This document shows positions 13,397 through 23,075 of a DNA stretch of 64,000 bases, one piece after another; within the stretch, counting starts at the first letter, position 1; every line of letters starts with the position of its first letter. The notes under the pieces are model-generated. The model was not told the DNA's origin, searched no databases, and saw nothing but the letters and a program-made list of their open reading frames with translations. Origin of the DNA: Catenovulum adriaticum (GTDB taxonomy: Bacteria; Pseudomonadota; Gammaproteobacteria; Enterobacterales; Alteromonadaceae). The stretch is taken from the NCBI RefSeq assembly GCF_026725475.1, contig NZ_CP109965.1, forward strand, positions 2,418,001 through 2,482,000, written 5' to 3'. Made by a program: the position numbers and the translations under genes.

Positions 13397-14614
13397 TTAA
13401 TCAGCCGCGACAACTCGTGCTACTGCTTTTTCAAACCGAGCAAAGCCTTCAGCAATATCTTGTGGGTCAATGACTAAAGCAGGCGCAAAACGAACCACAT
13501 CAGCACCGGCTACTAAACACATGAGCCCTTGTTCCATTGCAGCTGCCATAAATTCACGGGCTTGGCCTTGATGCGCTTCATTAACCACTGCGCCTAATAA
13601 TAAACCTTGGCCTCTAATTTCAGAAAACACTTGATATTTATCATTGATGCCTTGTAAATGTTCACGAAACATTTGTTCACGTTGCTCAATACCACTTAAT
13701 ACAGCATCTGTATTAATAATATCAAAAGCTGCATTTGCAACCGCACACGCTAATGGATTACCGCCATAAGTGGTGCCATGCGTACCAAATTTTAAATGTT
13801 TACCTATTTCATCTGTTGTTAAAATGCCACCAATAGGAAAACCACCCCCTAATGATTTGGCGGTTGATAAAATATCAGGCACTACACCATACGCTTGGTA
13901 CATATATAAATAACCGGTGCGGCCAAAACCGGTTTGCACTTCATCAAAAATAAGCAAAGCATTGTATTTATCACATAAGGCCCGCACGCCTTCAATAAAT
14001 GCTTTAGTGGCTGGCGTAACCCCTCCTTCACCTAACATTGGCTCCATAATCACGGCACAAGTTTTATCTGAGATTAACGCTTCGAGTGATTCTAAATCAT
14101 TATAAATAGCATGATCGATTGCACCCGGTTTAGGCCCAAACCCATCCGAATAACTGGTTTGCCCACCCGCCGTTACGGTAAATAAGGTTCGCCCGTGAAA
14201 GCTTTGTTTAAACGCAATAATTTGATCTTTATCTTCGCCATAATTATCAACCGCATAACGACGGGCTAACTTTAATGCAGCTTCGTTGGCTTCGGCACCT
14301 GAATTACAAAAAAATACTTTATCGGCAAAAGTCGCATTTACTAATCGCTGAGCTAGCTCTAACGCTGGTTCGTTAGTCCAAATATTACTGACATGCCAAA
14401 GCTTTTGGCTTTGTTCTTGAATTGCGGCTACTAAATCAGGGTGGCAATGCCCTAGGCAATTCACCGCAATACCACCAGAAAAATCAATATATTCGCGACC
14501 TGCTTGATCCCAAACATGCGAGCCTTGCGCTCTAACTGGTATCATTTCCAGCGGGGCATAATTAGGTAACATAACCTCATTAAAGGTTGCTCGGGTAACA
14601 GATTGCTCAGACAT
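13397..14614 (-). CDS. argD: Acetylornithine / succinyldiaminopimelate aminotransferase
   Basis: A 405-residue class III PLP aminotransferase, full length. It transfers the amino group between N-acetylornithine and glutamate (arginine synthesis) and usually also serves lysine synthesis. Visible motifs: GGIAVNCLGHCHPDLV, FFCNSGAEANEAALKLARR, SFHGRTLFTVTAGG, LIFDEVQTGFGRTG with the PLP-ring Asp 224, and STAKSLGGGFPIGG with the Schiff-base Lys 253. Members of this family also act as AstC (succinylornithine, arginine breakdown); no other arg or ast gene is beside it, so ArgD is the general-purpose choice. Good AGGAGA ribosome site before the ATG. It stands alone, convergent with intI. Confidence 0.88.
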   Translation of the reverse strand: MSEQSVTRATFNEVMLPNYAPLEMIPVRAQGSHVWDQAGREYIDFSGGIAVNCLGHCHPDLVAAIQEQSQKLWHVSNIWTNEPALELAQRLVNATFADKVFFCNSGAEANEAALKLARRYAVDNYGEDKDQIIAFKQSFHGRTLFTVTAGGQTSYSDGFGPKPGAIDHAIYNDLESLEALISDKTCAVIMEPMLGEGGVTPATKAFIEGVRALCDKYNALLIFDEVQTGFGRTGYLYMYQAYGVVPDILSTAKSLGGGFPIGGILTTDEIGKHLKFGTHGTTYGGNPLACAVANAAFDIINTDAVLSGIEQREQMFREHLQGINDKYQVFSEIRGQGLLLGAVVNEAHQGQAREFMAAAMEQGLMCLVAGADVVRFAPALVIDPQDIAEGFARFEKAVARVVAAD

Positions 14615-14757
14615 TTAAATTTCTCCTAAATAAATTAAGCCGTTTTGAGTTTAGAGGCACGTTTACGCCTCAGATTAACAAGATGTGATAAAACAATAAA
14701 GAATAAAAAACCATTATTTAAGAATAATTATTCAACCAATACTTAAATTCAATAACA

Positions 14758-15735
14758 TTAAATTTTGCTTTTATAAGCGACAACTTTATTCCGTCCTGAA
14801 TTTTTAGCCGAGTACATGGCCTCATCAGCTTGTTTTACTAAAGTTTTTTGGCTTAAACCTGGTTCAATATGTGCAACCCCAATACTACAGGTGACGTGGC
14901 TGTCAATTGATAAAGGTAAAGCTTCAATGTTAGCTCTAATTCGTTGTGCTAATTTAGTTGCAGGTTCACTACCGGTTTCAGGTAATATCACTAAAAACTC
15001 TTCGCCACCATAACGACCAATAAAGTCAGTTTGGCGACATGTTTTTTTAATGCTTTTAGCCACCTCTTCTAATACTTGATCACCAACTTGATGTCCGTGT
15101 AAATCATTAACCTGTTTAAAATGATCTATATCTATCATTAATACGGAAAAGGTTCGCTTGTAACGCTGAAAATGAAAAAAGTTACTTTGTAATTTTTCAA
15201 TAATTGAAAACCGGTTGGATAAGCCCGTTACAGAATCCGTATTCGCTTTTTTTTCTAATTCATAGGTGCGTTGTTTAACTCTAGCTTCCAGTGTTTTATT
15301 CGCTCGTTCAAGTTCAGCTCTAACAGATTCAAGCTCGTGATTTCGTTGTTTTAGCATCGCAATACTAGGAACGGATAAAAATGATGGCATTAAGCGCCAT
15401 AACATATAAGCAGTAACAATTGAGACAACTCCTGTAAGCAGCTTAACCATACCCTCAATAAAATAGTAGCCATGCCAAATGTTTACTAGCCCAATAGCGT
15501 GCGTTAATCCACAAAACGCAATAAAACCAGCAAATAATACACTGACCCAATTAAACCTTAAATCTTCACGCTTAAAAATAAAGTACACCAAAGCGCCGGG
15601 AATCAAAGCGTAGGCTAGCACGGTTAAAAAATCGCCTACCAAATGCAAAAAAAGTAAGTCGGCGCGCCACAATAAACATTGCCCATGCGGCATTAAGCTA
15701 CCATCCAATATACGCTCAATCACAGTAATCTCCAT
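14758..15735 (-). CDS. Diguanylate cyclase with ethylene-receptor-like membrane sensor
   Basis: A 325-residue protein. Residues about 25-120 form three membrane helices closely resembling the ethylene-binding domain of plant ETR1 and cyanobacterial homologues: GDFLTVLAYALIPGALVYF, FNWVSVLFAGFIAFCGLTHA and KLLTGVVSIVTAYMLW. The ETR1 residues needed for copper and ethylene binding (D25, Y32, I35, P36, C65, H69) all have counterparts at a constant offset of ten: D35, Y42, I45, P46, C75, H79. A coiled coil (about 125-160) links to a GGDEF domain with an intact RYGGEEF active site (243-247) and SIGVAH. It should make cyclic di-GMP in response to a small ligand at the membrane. No RxxD inhibitory site is evident. 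Confidence 0.88.
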   Translation of the reverse strand: MEITVIERILDGSLMPHGQCLLWRADLLFLHLVGDFLTVLAYALIPGALVYFIFKREDLRFNWVSVLFAGFIAFCGLTHAIGLVNIWHGYYFIEGMVKLLTGVVSIVTAYMLWRLMPSFLSVPSIAMLKQRNHELESVRAELERANKTLEARVKQRTYELEKKANTDSVTGLSNRFSIIEKLQSNFFHFQRYKRTFSVLMIDIDHFKQVNDLHGHQVGDQVLEEVAKSIKKTCRQTDFIGRYGGEEFLVILPETGSEPATKLAQRIRANIEALPLSIDSHVTCSIGVAHIEPGLSQKTLVKQADEAMYSAKNSGRNKVVAYKSKI

Positions 15736-15898
15736 TTAACTCTGTATACTCTTAATTTTAGCTTATCCGTTAATAAGCATACTGTGAAATAGTTTATTGG
15801 GCTAATTTGATATTGAAAATTTTCATTAAAATGGCGTTTATTTACAAACTTGATTAAACTAGCCGCAAATTAACTCATCAATAATTGTTTATTTAATA

Positions 15899-18800
15899 AT
15901 GACACTTTGTGAAATCTTAACTCCGAGCCGCCCAAAATCTTCATCTAAAAATACCGCCGACATTATCCGTTGGGGGCAGTTACACGGCAGCAGCCAAGCT
16001 ATCGCGATAAGTCAGCTCGCTTTATCGCAAACTGAGCCGGTTTTACTGATTACACCAGATACCAGCAGCGCGTTAAAATTGTGGGCTGAAATCGACTCCG
16101 TATTAGCAGACGAAACACTAGATGCGTACTTTTTCCCTGACTGGGAAACCTTAGCATATGACACCTTTTCGCCTCACCAAGATATCATTTCACAACGTTT
16201 ACATACCTTAAATAAGCTACAAAAAAAATCAGGCGTATTTGTTGTTGCCGTCAATACCCTATTGATGAAAATGGCCCCTGCTAATTTTTTACAACAATAC
16301 ACGCTTATTTTAAATAAAAACGAGACACTTGATATACAACAAATGCGCGAGCGTTTAAGTAAAGCGGGCTACCGTTTGGTTGAACAAGTCATGGCGCACG
16401 GTGAGTTTAGCGTTCGCGGCTCGTTACTCGACCTATTTCCTATGGGTAGCCAACATCCATTTAGAATTGATTTTTTTGATGATGAAGTTGATTCAATTCG
16501 TTTGTTTGATCCGGAAACTCAGCGCAGCGGCGATGCCATTGATTCAATTGATTTATTGCCCGCGCATGAATTTCCAACTGATGAAACCGGCATTGAAACT
16601 TTTCGTCAAAACTGGCGAGCACAATTTGATCCCAGTACAGATAAAGAGTCTATTTACTATCAAGTCAGTAAAAAAATTATGCCGGCCGGTATTGAATATT
16701 ATTTACCACTATTTTTTGAAACGACGGCCAGCTTATTTGATTACCTACCCAGCCAGAGCACGCTCGTATTAAGCAGTGAAATTCAAACGCACGCAGAGCA
16801 TTTTCAACAAGAAGTTAATAAAAGATACGAGAACCGAAGGTACGATAAACAAAGGCCATTGTTAGCGCCCAATCAGTTATTTTTAACCACAGACGAATTG
16901 TTTGCTAAGTTAAAGCAATTTCCTCGTGTGCAGGTATCCACAAGCACTGTAGAAGATAAAGCCGGAAGAACTAACTTTGCTACCACACCAATTGGCGAAA
17001 TTGCAGTAAACGCCCAATTAAAACAACCTTTAGCGGCATTAACCCAATTTATTGAGGCTCAAACTGATCGGGTTTTGTTTTTGGTGGAATCTCAAGGCCG
17101 ACGAGAAACCTTACAAGAATTACTCACCCCAGCTAAGCTAAAACTTAAAAATCAAACCAGTGTACAAGACTTTGTTACCAGTAATGATAAGCTAGGCGTT
17201 TGTATTTCAGAGCTTGAACATAGTTTTGTCGCAACCGTTAATCAGCAGCGTATCGCCTTCATTACTGAAACTGAGTTATTGGGTAATAGAGTAATCCAAC
17301 GCACTCGCAAAAATAAAGCAAAAGGCGGTGTTACCACAACAGATGCGGTGGTTAAAAACTTAGCAGAACTAACACATGGCCAAGCGGTTGTGCATATTAA
17401 TCACGGTGTAGGCCGTTATAGCGGTTTACAAACAATAGATGCTGGCGGTGTGCCTACCGAATTTGTTACTTTAGAATACGCAGATTCAAAACTATATGTG
17501 CCCGTTTCCTCTCTACATTTAATTGCCCGCTATACTGGCGGTGATGCCGACCATGCTCCGCTGAATAAACTCAGCAGTGACGCGTGGGACAAAGCCAAAC
17601 GCAAAGCGTTAGAAAAAGTACGAGATGTAGCGGCTGATTTACTAGATATATACGCCCGTCGCAGTGCCAAGCCGGGCTTTTCATTCAAACTGGATAAAAA
17701 CGATTACCGCAAATTTAGCGCAGGATTTCCGTTTGAAGAAACAGAAGATCAACAAAATGCAATTCAAAATGTGTTATCAGACATGAAATCAGCCAATGCA
17801 ATGGACAGATTGGTGTGTGGTGATGTCGGCTTTGGTAAAACAGAAGTAGCCATGCGAGCAGCTTTCGCAGCAGTTAGCGAGAGCAAACAAGTAGCAGTTT
17901 TAGTCCCTACCACGCTCCTTGCTCAGCAACATTATGATAATTTTAAAGACAGGTTTGCAGATTGGCCAATTAAAGTTGAAGTATTATCTCGCTTCAAAAG
18001 CACTAAACAACAAAATGCGGCGCTAGCTGAACTAGCCGAAGGCAAAATTGATATTATTATTGGTACGCATAAACTCCTATCAAAAGACATTAAGTTTTCA
18101 GACTTAGGCCTATTAATTGTCGATGAAGAACACAGATTTGGAGTTAAACAAAAAGAATTAATTAAATCTCGTCGAGCTGATGTCGATATTTTAACCTTGA
18201 CGGCGACCCCAATCCCAAGAACTTTAAATATGGCCATGAGTGGCATGCGGGATTTATCTATTATCGCCACGCCTCCGAAAAAACGATTGGCCGTGAAAAC
18301 CTTTGTTCGTCAATACGATGAGAATATAGTTAAAGAAGCCGTATCACGTGAAATAATGCGCGGCGGTCAGGTTTATTTTTTACACAACGCAGTCGAAACG
18401 ATAGATAAAACGGCACAAACCATTCAAGAGCTGGTGCCAGAAGCCAATGTAATTGTGGCTCACGGTCAAATGCGAGAACGTGAACTTGAACGCGTCATGT
18501 CAGAATTTTACCACCAAAGATACAATGTTTTAGTCTGTACCACCATTATTGAAACAGGGATTGATGTACCAAGCGCCAATACCATTATTTTAGACCGAGC
18601 CGATAATTTTGGTTTAGCCCAGCTTCACCAATTAAGAGGCCGAGTTGGTCGTTCACATCACCAAGCTTATGCATATTTGTTGACACCGCATCCAAAGCGG
18701 ATGACGAAAGACGCCCAAAAGCGCCTTGCCGCTATTGAAAATTTAGAAGATTTAGGAGCAGGCTTTGCGCTAGCCACCCACGATTTAGAAATTAGAGGCG

Positions 18801-19384
18801 CTGGGGAGTTATTAGGCGAAGATCAAAGTGGGCAAATTAGTTCTATCGGTTTTAGCTTATATATGGATATGTTAGAGCAAGCAGTAGAAGCCTTAAAAGA
18901 GGGTCGAGAACCTTCGCTTGACGATGTACTACAAAATCAAACTGAAGTAGAGTTAAGAATACCTGCCCTATTTCCGGACGAATACATTGCCGATGTAAAC
19001 CTGCGTTTGTCGCTGTATAAACGTTTAGCGAGCTGTAAAACCGCTAATGAATTAGATGATTTTCAAGTTGAATTAATTGACCGTTTTGGTTTATTACCCG
19101 ACGCGGCTAAAAACCTGATTAAAGTTAATTTACTTCGTATAAAAGCCAGTCAGTTATCTATAAAACGTTTAGAAGCTGGTCCCAGAGGAGGAGTAATTGA
19201 ATTTAGTCAACAAACTAAAATTGACCCTGGTTTTATTATTGGCTTGATTCAATCACAACCTCAATATTATTCGATGGCTGGACCAGATAAATTAAGGTTT
19301 AATATTAACGTGGAAGATACCCGAGAGCGGATCAAACTGGTAGACTCTATGTTAAATGACTTCGCGCAAAAACTAACGGCTTAA
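15899..19384 (+). CDS. mfd: Transcription-repair coupling factor Mfd
   Basis: A 1161-residue protein, normal length. It removes RNA polymerase stalled at DNA lesions and recruits UvrA. In order: the UvrB-like damage module (residues about 25-350; DWETLAYDTFSPHQD, MAHGEFSVRGSLLDLFP), the RNA-polymerase-interacting domain near 480-560 (VHINHGVGRYSGLQTI), the RecG-like motor with Walker A GDVGFGKTEVAMR (about 640), DEEHRFG (about 741), TATPIPRTLN and the LHQLRGRVGRS motif, and the C-terminal autoinhibitory domain. No defects seen. The downstream csiV gene starts eight bases after its stop, so they form an operon, as in related bacteria. Confidence 0.98.
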   Translation: MTLCEILTPSRPKSSSKNTADIIRWGQLHGSSQAIAISQLALSQTEPVLLITPDTSSALKLWAEIDSVLADETLDAYFFPDWETLAYDTFSPHQDIISQRLHTLNKLQKKSGVFVVAVNTLLMKMAPANFLQQYTLILNKNETLDIQQMRERLSKAGYRLVEQVMAHGEFSVRGSLLDLFPMGSQHPFRIDFFDDEVDSIRLFDPETQRSGDAIDSIDLLPAHEFPTDETGIETFRQNWRAQFDPSTDKESIYYQVSKKIMPAGIEYYLPLFFETTASLFDYLPSQSTLVLSSEIQTHAEHFQQEVNKRYENRRYDKQRPLLAPNQLFLTTDELFAKLKQFPRVQVSTSTVEDKAGRTNFATTPIGEIAVNAQLKQPLAALTQFIEAQTDRVLFLVESQGRRETLQELLTPAKLKLKNQTSVQDFVTSNDKLGVCISELEHSFVATVNQQRIAFITETELLGNRVIQRTRKNKAKGGVTTTDAVVKNLAELTHGQAVVHINHGVGRYSGLQTIDAGGVPTEFVTLEYADSKLYVPVSSLHLIARYTGGDADHAPLNKLSSDAWDKAKRKALEKVRDVAADLLDIYARRSAKPGFSFKLDKNDYRKFSAGFPFEETEDQQNAIQNVLSDMKSANAMDRLVCGDVGFGKTEVAMRAAFAAVSESKQVAVLVPTTLLAQQHYDNFKDRFADWPIKVEVLSRFKSTKQQNAALAELAEGKIDIIIGTHKLLSKDIKFSDLGLLIVDEEHRFGVKQKELIKSRRADVDILTLTATPIPRTLNMAMSGMRDLSIIATPPKKRLAVKTFVRQYDENIVKEAVSREIMRGGQVYFLHNAVETIDKTAQTIQELVPEANVIVAHGQMRERELERVMSEFYHQRYNVLVCTTIIETGIDVPSANTIILDRADNFGLAQLHQLRGRVGRSHHQAYAYLLTPHPKRMTKDAQKRLAAIENLEDLGAGFALATHDLEIRGAGELLGEDQSGQISSIGFSLYMDMLEQAVEALKEGREPSLDDVLQNQTEVELRIPALFPDEYIADVNLRLSLYKRLASCKTANELDDFQVELIDRFGLLPDAAKNLIKVNLLRIKASQLSIKRLEAGPRGGVIEFSQQTKIDPGFIIGLIQSQPQYYSMAGPDKLRFNINVEDTRERIKLVDSMLNDFAQKLTA

Positions 19385-19392
19385 CAATACTT

Positions 19393-20598
19393 ATGAATAA
19401 CATTTTGCAAGCTTTGCTCTGCGTTTTAGCTTTAAATCTATACTCATCTTATTTACAAGCAGCTGACCGCTGGTTTGAGGTTGAGTTACTTATTTTTAAA
19501 CGCAATTCGCCAGATGTATTAAATGAAAATTTTAACCCTCAAATTAAGTCCATTAACCTAATAAATGCACGTGATTTAATAAGCCCACAATATAATCCAG
19601 ATATCACAAAAGTACGCGCATTATTGCCTGAGTGTAATGACCAAGGTTCAAGCTATTCACTACATGAACCAGAATCGCAAACGACAACCACCAGCGACTT
19701 TAGTTTTGATATTGAAGCCATTACTTTTGCGTTTAATAAACCCAGCTGGCATTTTAACATTAGCTGTTTGCAACCCCAGCCGAACTTACTTGAACCAGAT
19801 CGTGAACAACTCATTGCACTAGAGCGCCAGCATTTCACACCGACTTTACCAGTAACAATTGAAGCTCCAGCGCCTAAAAATGAAACTGGACCTTATTTGC
19901 TACCAGAAGAAGCTCTGCAATTGGACGAATTAAAAGCCAAGTTAGCTTGGCGTGATGATATGACACCGCTGTTACATATGGGGTGGCGCCAAGTAGTCAA
20001 GTCAGAGTCGCAAGAAACACCATGGCGTGTTTTTGCAGGTCAAAACTATGCAAAACAGTTTCAATATAATGGTGAAATGGTTCAAGCCGAAGATGCATTG
20101 CCAACTGAGCACACTACGCAAGCTAAAGCTAAATCTGAATCAATCACCCCAGCAGACAACAAGCTGGTCTATAATCAAATACAAAATAATATTCAGCACG
20201 TTTTAAATAAAATAAATAACCAAAGCTGGCAGCCAGAAACCGCACTAATGGATAAAAAAACACAAGCTTGGCAAGCCCAGCAACTGCAATCAAAACCTGA
20301 AGATGTTTGGCAACTAGATGGATTATTTAAAATATATCTGCGTCATTATTTATACATTGAAACAGAGTTTAATTTAAGGGAAGTGGGTCAGCATCCTCAT
20401 TTGAAAAACGAAAAATTCGCATCAAATTCTTCATCAGGCCAGCCCGCAACGCAAGATAAAGCATTTTTGTATCCTATTTATTTTCAACAAAACAAGCGCA
20501 TTATCAGTGGTGAAGTACATTACTTTGACCACCCTAAAATGGGTATCGTATTGCAAGTTCGCAAATACTTTCCAGAGCCTCAAATTGAAAATGACTAA
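19393..20598 (+). CDS. csiV: CsiV-like peptidoglycan-binding periplasmic protein
   Basis: A 401-residue exported protein with signal peptide MNNILQALLCVLALNLYSSY, cleaved near LQA-AD. The mature start DRWFEVELLIFKRNSP is the hallmark of the CsiV family, which in Vibrio cholerae binds peptidoglycan and activates the D-amino-acid-regulated growth protein LpoA/PBP1A. The C-terminal end (LDGLFKIYLRHYLYIETEFN, GEVHYFDHPKMGIVLQVRKY) is also family-like. The middle (about 170-290) is Gln/Lys-rich and variable. The gene follows mfd with an eight-base gap, its usual neighbour in marine gammaproteobacteria. Identification rests on the N- and C-terminal blocks and synteny. Confidence 0.8.
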   Translation: MNNILQALLCVLALNLYSSYLQAADRWFEVELLIFKRNSPDVLNENFNPQIKSINLINARDLISPQYNPDITKVRALLPECNDQGSSYSLHEPESQTTTTSDFSFDIEAITFAFNKPSWHFNISCLQPQPNLLEPDREQLIALERQHFTPTLPVTIEAPAPKNETGPYLLPEEALQLDELKAKLAWRDDMTPLLHMGWRQVVKSESQETPWRVFAGQNYAKQFQYNGEMVQAEDALPTEHTTQAKAKSESITPADNKLVYNQIQNNIQHVLNKINNQSWQPETALMDKKTQAWQAQQLQSKPEDVWQLDGLFKIYLRHYLYIETEFNLREVGQHPHLKNEKFASNSSSGQPATQDKAFLYPIYFQQNKRIISGEVHYFDHPKMGIVLQVRKYFPEPQIEND

Positions 20599-20714
20599 TG
20601 TTTAGCTACTTAAAAAAATATTAAACTCAATCGTAAATTTTATAACTATTTTAATAAAAAGTGCTAAGCTGATTAGATTATAATAACGGCTCTTTGCATA
20701 AACAGGTTTATTTA

Positions 20715-23075
20715 ATGTTTCGACCTCTTTTGGTGTCAGCCTTATGCTTGTTAATTATTAATAAAGTACTAGCAAAGCAACCTTTACACATTTTGACAGT
20801 TCACTCGTATCACCAGTCATATTTGTGGACTCAAGAGCAAGATCAAGAGTTTAGAGCTGAACTAATCCAAAAATTGCCAGAATACGATATTAGCTTTTCG
20901 GTGGAATACCTCAATGCTAAGCATATTCCTGTTAACGCCCAACTAATAAATCGGTTTTATGCTTATGCAAATGAAAAATATTTACAGTTCCCACCCGATT
21001 TAATTTATGTAACGGATGACCCCGCAGCTCAAATTCTATTAAACCAGCCAGCAAAATTTATCAAACAAACCCCAATTGTATTTTCAGGGGTTAATAATAT
21101 GAATTTACTCAAACAAGCAATACATCAAAATGTCACGGGGGTATTTCAGAACGAAGATTTAAATACCAATATAAAGTTTATAAAAAAATTATTACCGAAA
21201 ACAGAGCAACTCCTATTTCTAGGAGATACCTCTACAACCGATGAAGCGATAGCGCAGCAATTAACTGTTCAAGATGTAGACGGAACGTCCTCTATTAAAG
21301 TGATTCATATCAAAGCAAGCCACTATAGTGACTTACTGAAACAAATTAAAAAATATCCAAATTCTCCTATAGTTTCCGGTTCCTTGGGCGCTATTTTAAA
21401 CCAGCAAAACAAGATAATGAGTACCAATGAGTTACTAGACAATCTTTCCCAATTAAATCGGCCTGTTTTTAAAAACAGTAGAGTAAGAGAGGGGGTTTTA
21501 GGTGGTTTTCAGCCCACTACGCCATACGGTCAGTTAGCCGCTGATTTAGCAGTTAAAATTATCCAAGGCCAATCAATAGAATCCACCTCTCCGATTATTT
21601 CCCCACCAACAGAATTCATCTTGCACTGGGATAAAATTCAAGATTTAGGTTTAACCCCTAACCAAGCTTTATTAAACGATGTTAAAATAATTAATCAACC
21701 CAGCAATTTTTTTACTCGGTATAAAACGACTATTTTTTGGTTAAGTATTATTTTGTGTGCCATTGCTATTCTGACAATTTTAAGCGCGGTATGGATAATA
21801 AAACAACGGAATAAACTTATCGAAGAACAACAAAGAGATGCGTTGACTGAATGCCCTAACCGACTAAAACTCATTAACCAACTTAAGCTCTCGCCAGACC
21901 AAATTTTGCTACTTATTGATATAAATGATTTTAGTGTACTAAATAATTTTTATGGTAATCAAATTGGTGACAAGCTATTGCAAGAGTTCACTCGCGTCGC
22001 CCGAAATCATTTAATTAGAGGTATGGATCTTTATCGTACATCTGGTGATATTTTTGCCATCTTACTACCGTCGCATTTCACTAATAAGCAAACGATAACA
22101 TTTACCGAAAACTTAATATTTCAGCTTGAAAACTATACTTTTATTAGTGGCGATTTAAATATATCAATTAATGTAGTCGCGGGGATTAGTTCTAGCGGCA
22201 GTTCTCAGCGCATTAACCAAGCAACAACTGCACTTAATAATGCTAAGCAAGAAAGAAAGAGCTGGTCCGTTTACCAGCCTAATTTATTGTTACAAGAAAA
22301 ACAAACTCATAACGCTGTATGGTCCAGAAAGCTTAAATCAGCTTTATTTGCTGGCCGAATCACAGCATACTTTCAACCTATAGTGAACGTACAAACAGGC
22401 CATATTTGTAGCTATGAAGCACTCGTACGGCTAATAGATAAAGACGGCAGCGTTGTATCTCCATTTCACTTTTTAGAAATAGCGAAAAAGAACCGTCAGT
22501 ATCCTCTCATTACCAAAATAATGCTCGATAAATCAATTCAGTTGATTAAACAAAAGCGCGTCAATGTTTCAATTAACTTAACGTTAGCTGACATTTACCA
22601 TCAAGAAACCGTTAACTATTTATTAAAGCAACTTTCAAAAGATAATGTCGGACAATATATCACTTTTGAAGTGACTGAAAATGAAGGCATCGAAAACCAT
22701 GAACAAATCAACGAGTTTACCCAAAAAATAAAATCTTTAGGTTGTCGATTATCCATAGATGACTTTGGAACTGGCTACGCTAACTTTTCTCATCTAATTG
22801 ATTTAAATGCTGATCACTTGAAGATTGATGGCTCTATCATTAAGCGTTTACTAACGGATGCAAAAACCGAACTTGTGGTGGCAACGATTATTGGATACGC
22901 GAAACGGATGGAGATAAAAACTGTGGCCGAATTTGTTGATTCAGATGCTTTGCTCAATAAAACTAAAGCAATGGGATTTGACTATGCTCAAGGTTATTAT
23001 TTGGGCAAACCTGATGCCCAAATAATAGATTCAGGTTTGATTTATTTAGAGCAACTCAATCAATCAAACTTATAA
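20715..23075 (+). CDS. Membrane sensor with periplasmic ABC-type binding domain, degenerate GGDEF and EAL
   Basis: About 786 residues. The signal segment and ILTVHSYHQSYLWTQEQDQE begin a periplasmic ABC-transporter-type substrate-binding domain (to about 330: PPDLIYVTDDPAAQILLN, TPIVFSGVNN, GVLGGFQPTTPYGQLAAD), then a membrane helix (TIFWLSIILCAIAILTIL). The GGDEF domain carries SGDIF in place of the signature, so it is probably not a cyclase. The EAL domain is well kept: YFQPIVNVQTG, SYEALVRL, FEVTENEGIEN, LSIDDFGTGYANF and DHLKIDGSII, so it likely degrades cyclic di-GMP. ATG 20715 is preferred to an upstream TTG. The ligand is unknown. Its stop overlaps that of the convergent DUF4197 gene by six bases. 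Confidence 0.88.
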   Translation: MFRPLLVSALCLLIINKVLAKQPLHILTVHSYHQSYLWTQEQDQEFRAELIQKLPEYDISFSVEYLNAKHIPVNAQLINRFYAYANEKYLQFPPDLIYVTDDPAAQILLNQPAKFIKQTPIVFSGVNNMNLLKQAIHQNVTGVFQNEDLNTNIKFIKKLLPKTEQLLFLGDTSTTDEAIAQQLTVQDVDGTSSIKVIHIKASHYSDLLKQIKKYPNSPIVSGSLGAILNQQNKIMSTNELLDNLSQLNRPVFKNSRVREGVLGGFQPTTPYGQLAADLAVKIIQGQSIESTSPIISPPTEFILHWDKIQDLGLTPNQALLNDVKIINQPSNFFTRYKTTIFWLSIILCAIAILTILSAVWIIKQRNKLIEEQQRDALTECPNRLKLINQLKLSPDQILLLIDINDFSVLNNFYGNQIGDKLLQEFTRVARNHLIRGMDLYRTSGDIFAILLPSHFTNKQTITFTENLIFQLENYTFISGDLNISINVVAGISSSGSSQRINQATTALNNAKQERKSWSVYQPNLLLQEKQTHNAVWSRKLKSALFAGRITAYFQPIVNVQTGHICSYEALVRLIDKDGSVVSPFHFLEIAKKNRQYPLITKIMLDKSIQLIKQKRVNVSINLTLADIYHQETVNYLLKQLSKDNVGQYITFEVTENEGIENHEQINEFTQKIKSLGCRLSIDDFGTGYANFSHLIDLNADHLKIDGSIIKRLLTDAKTELVVATIIGYAKRMEIKTVAEFVDSDALLNKTKAMGFDYAQGYYLGKPDAQIIDSGLIYLEQLNQSNL

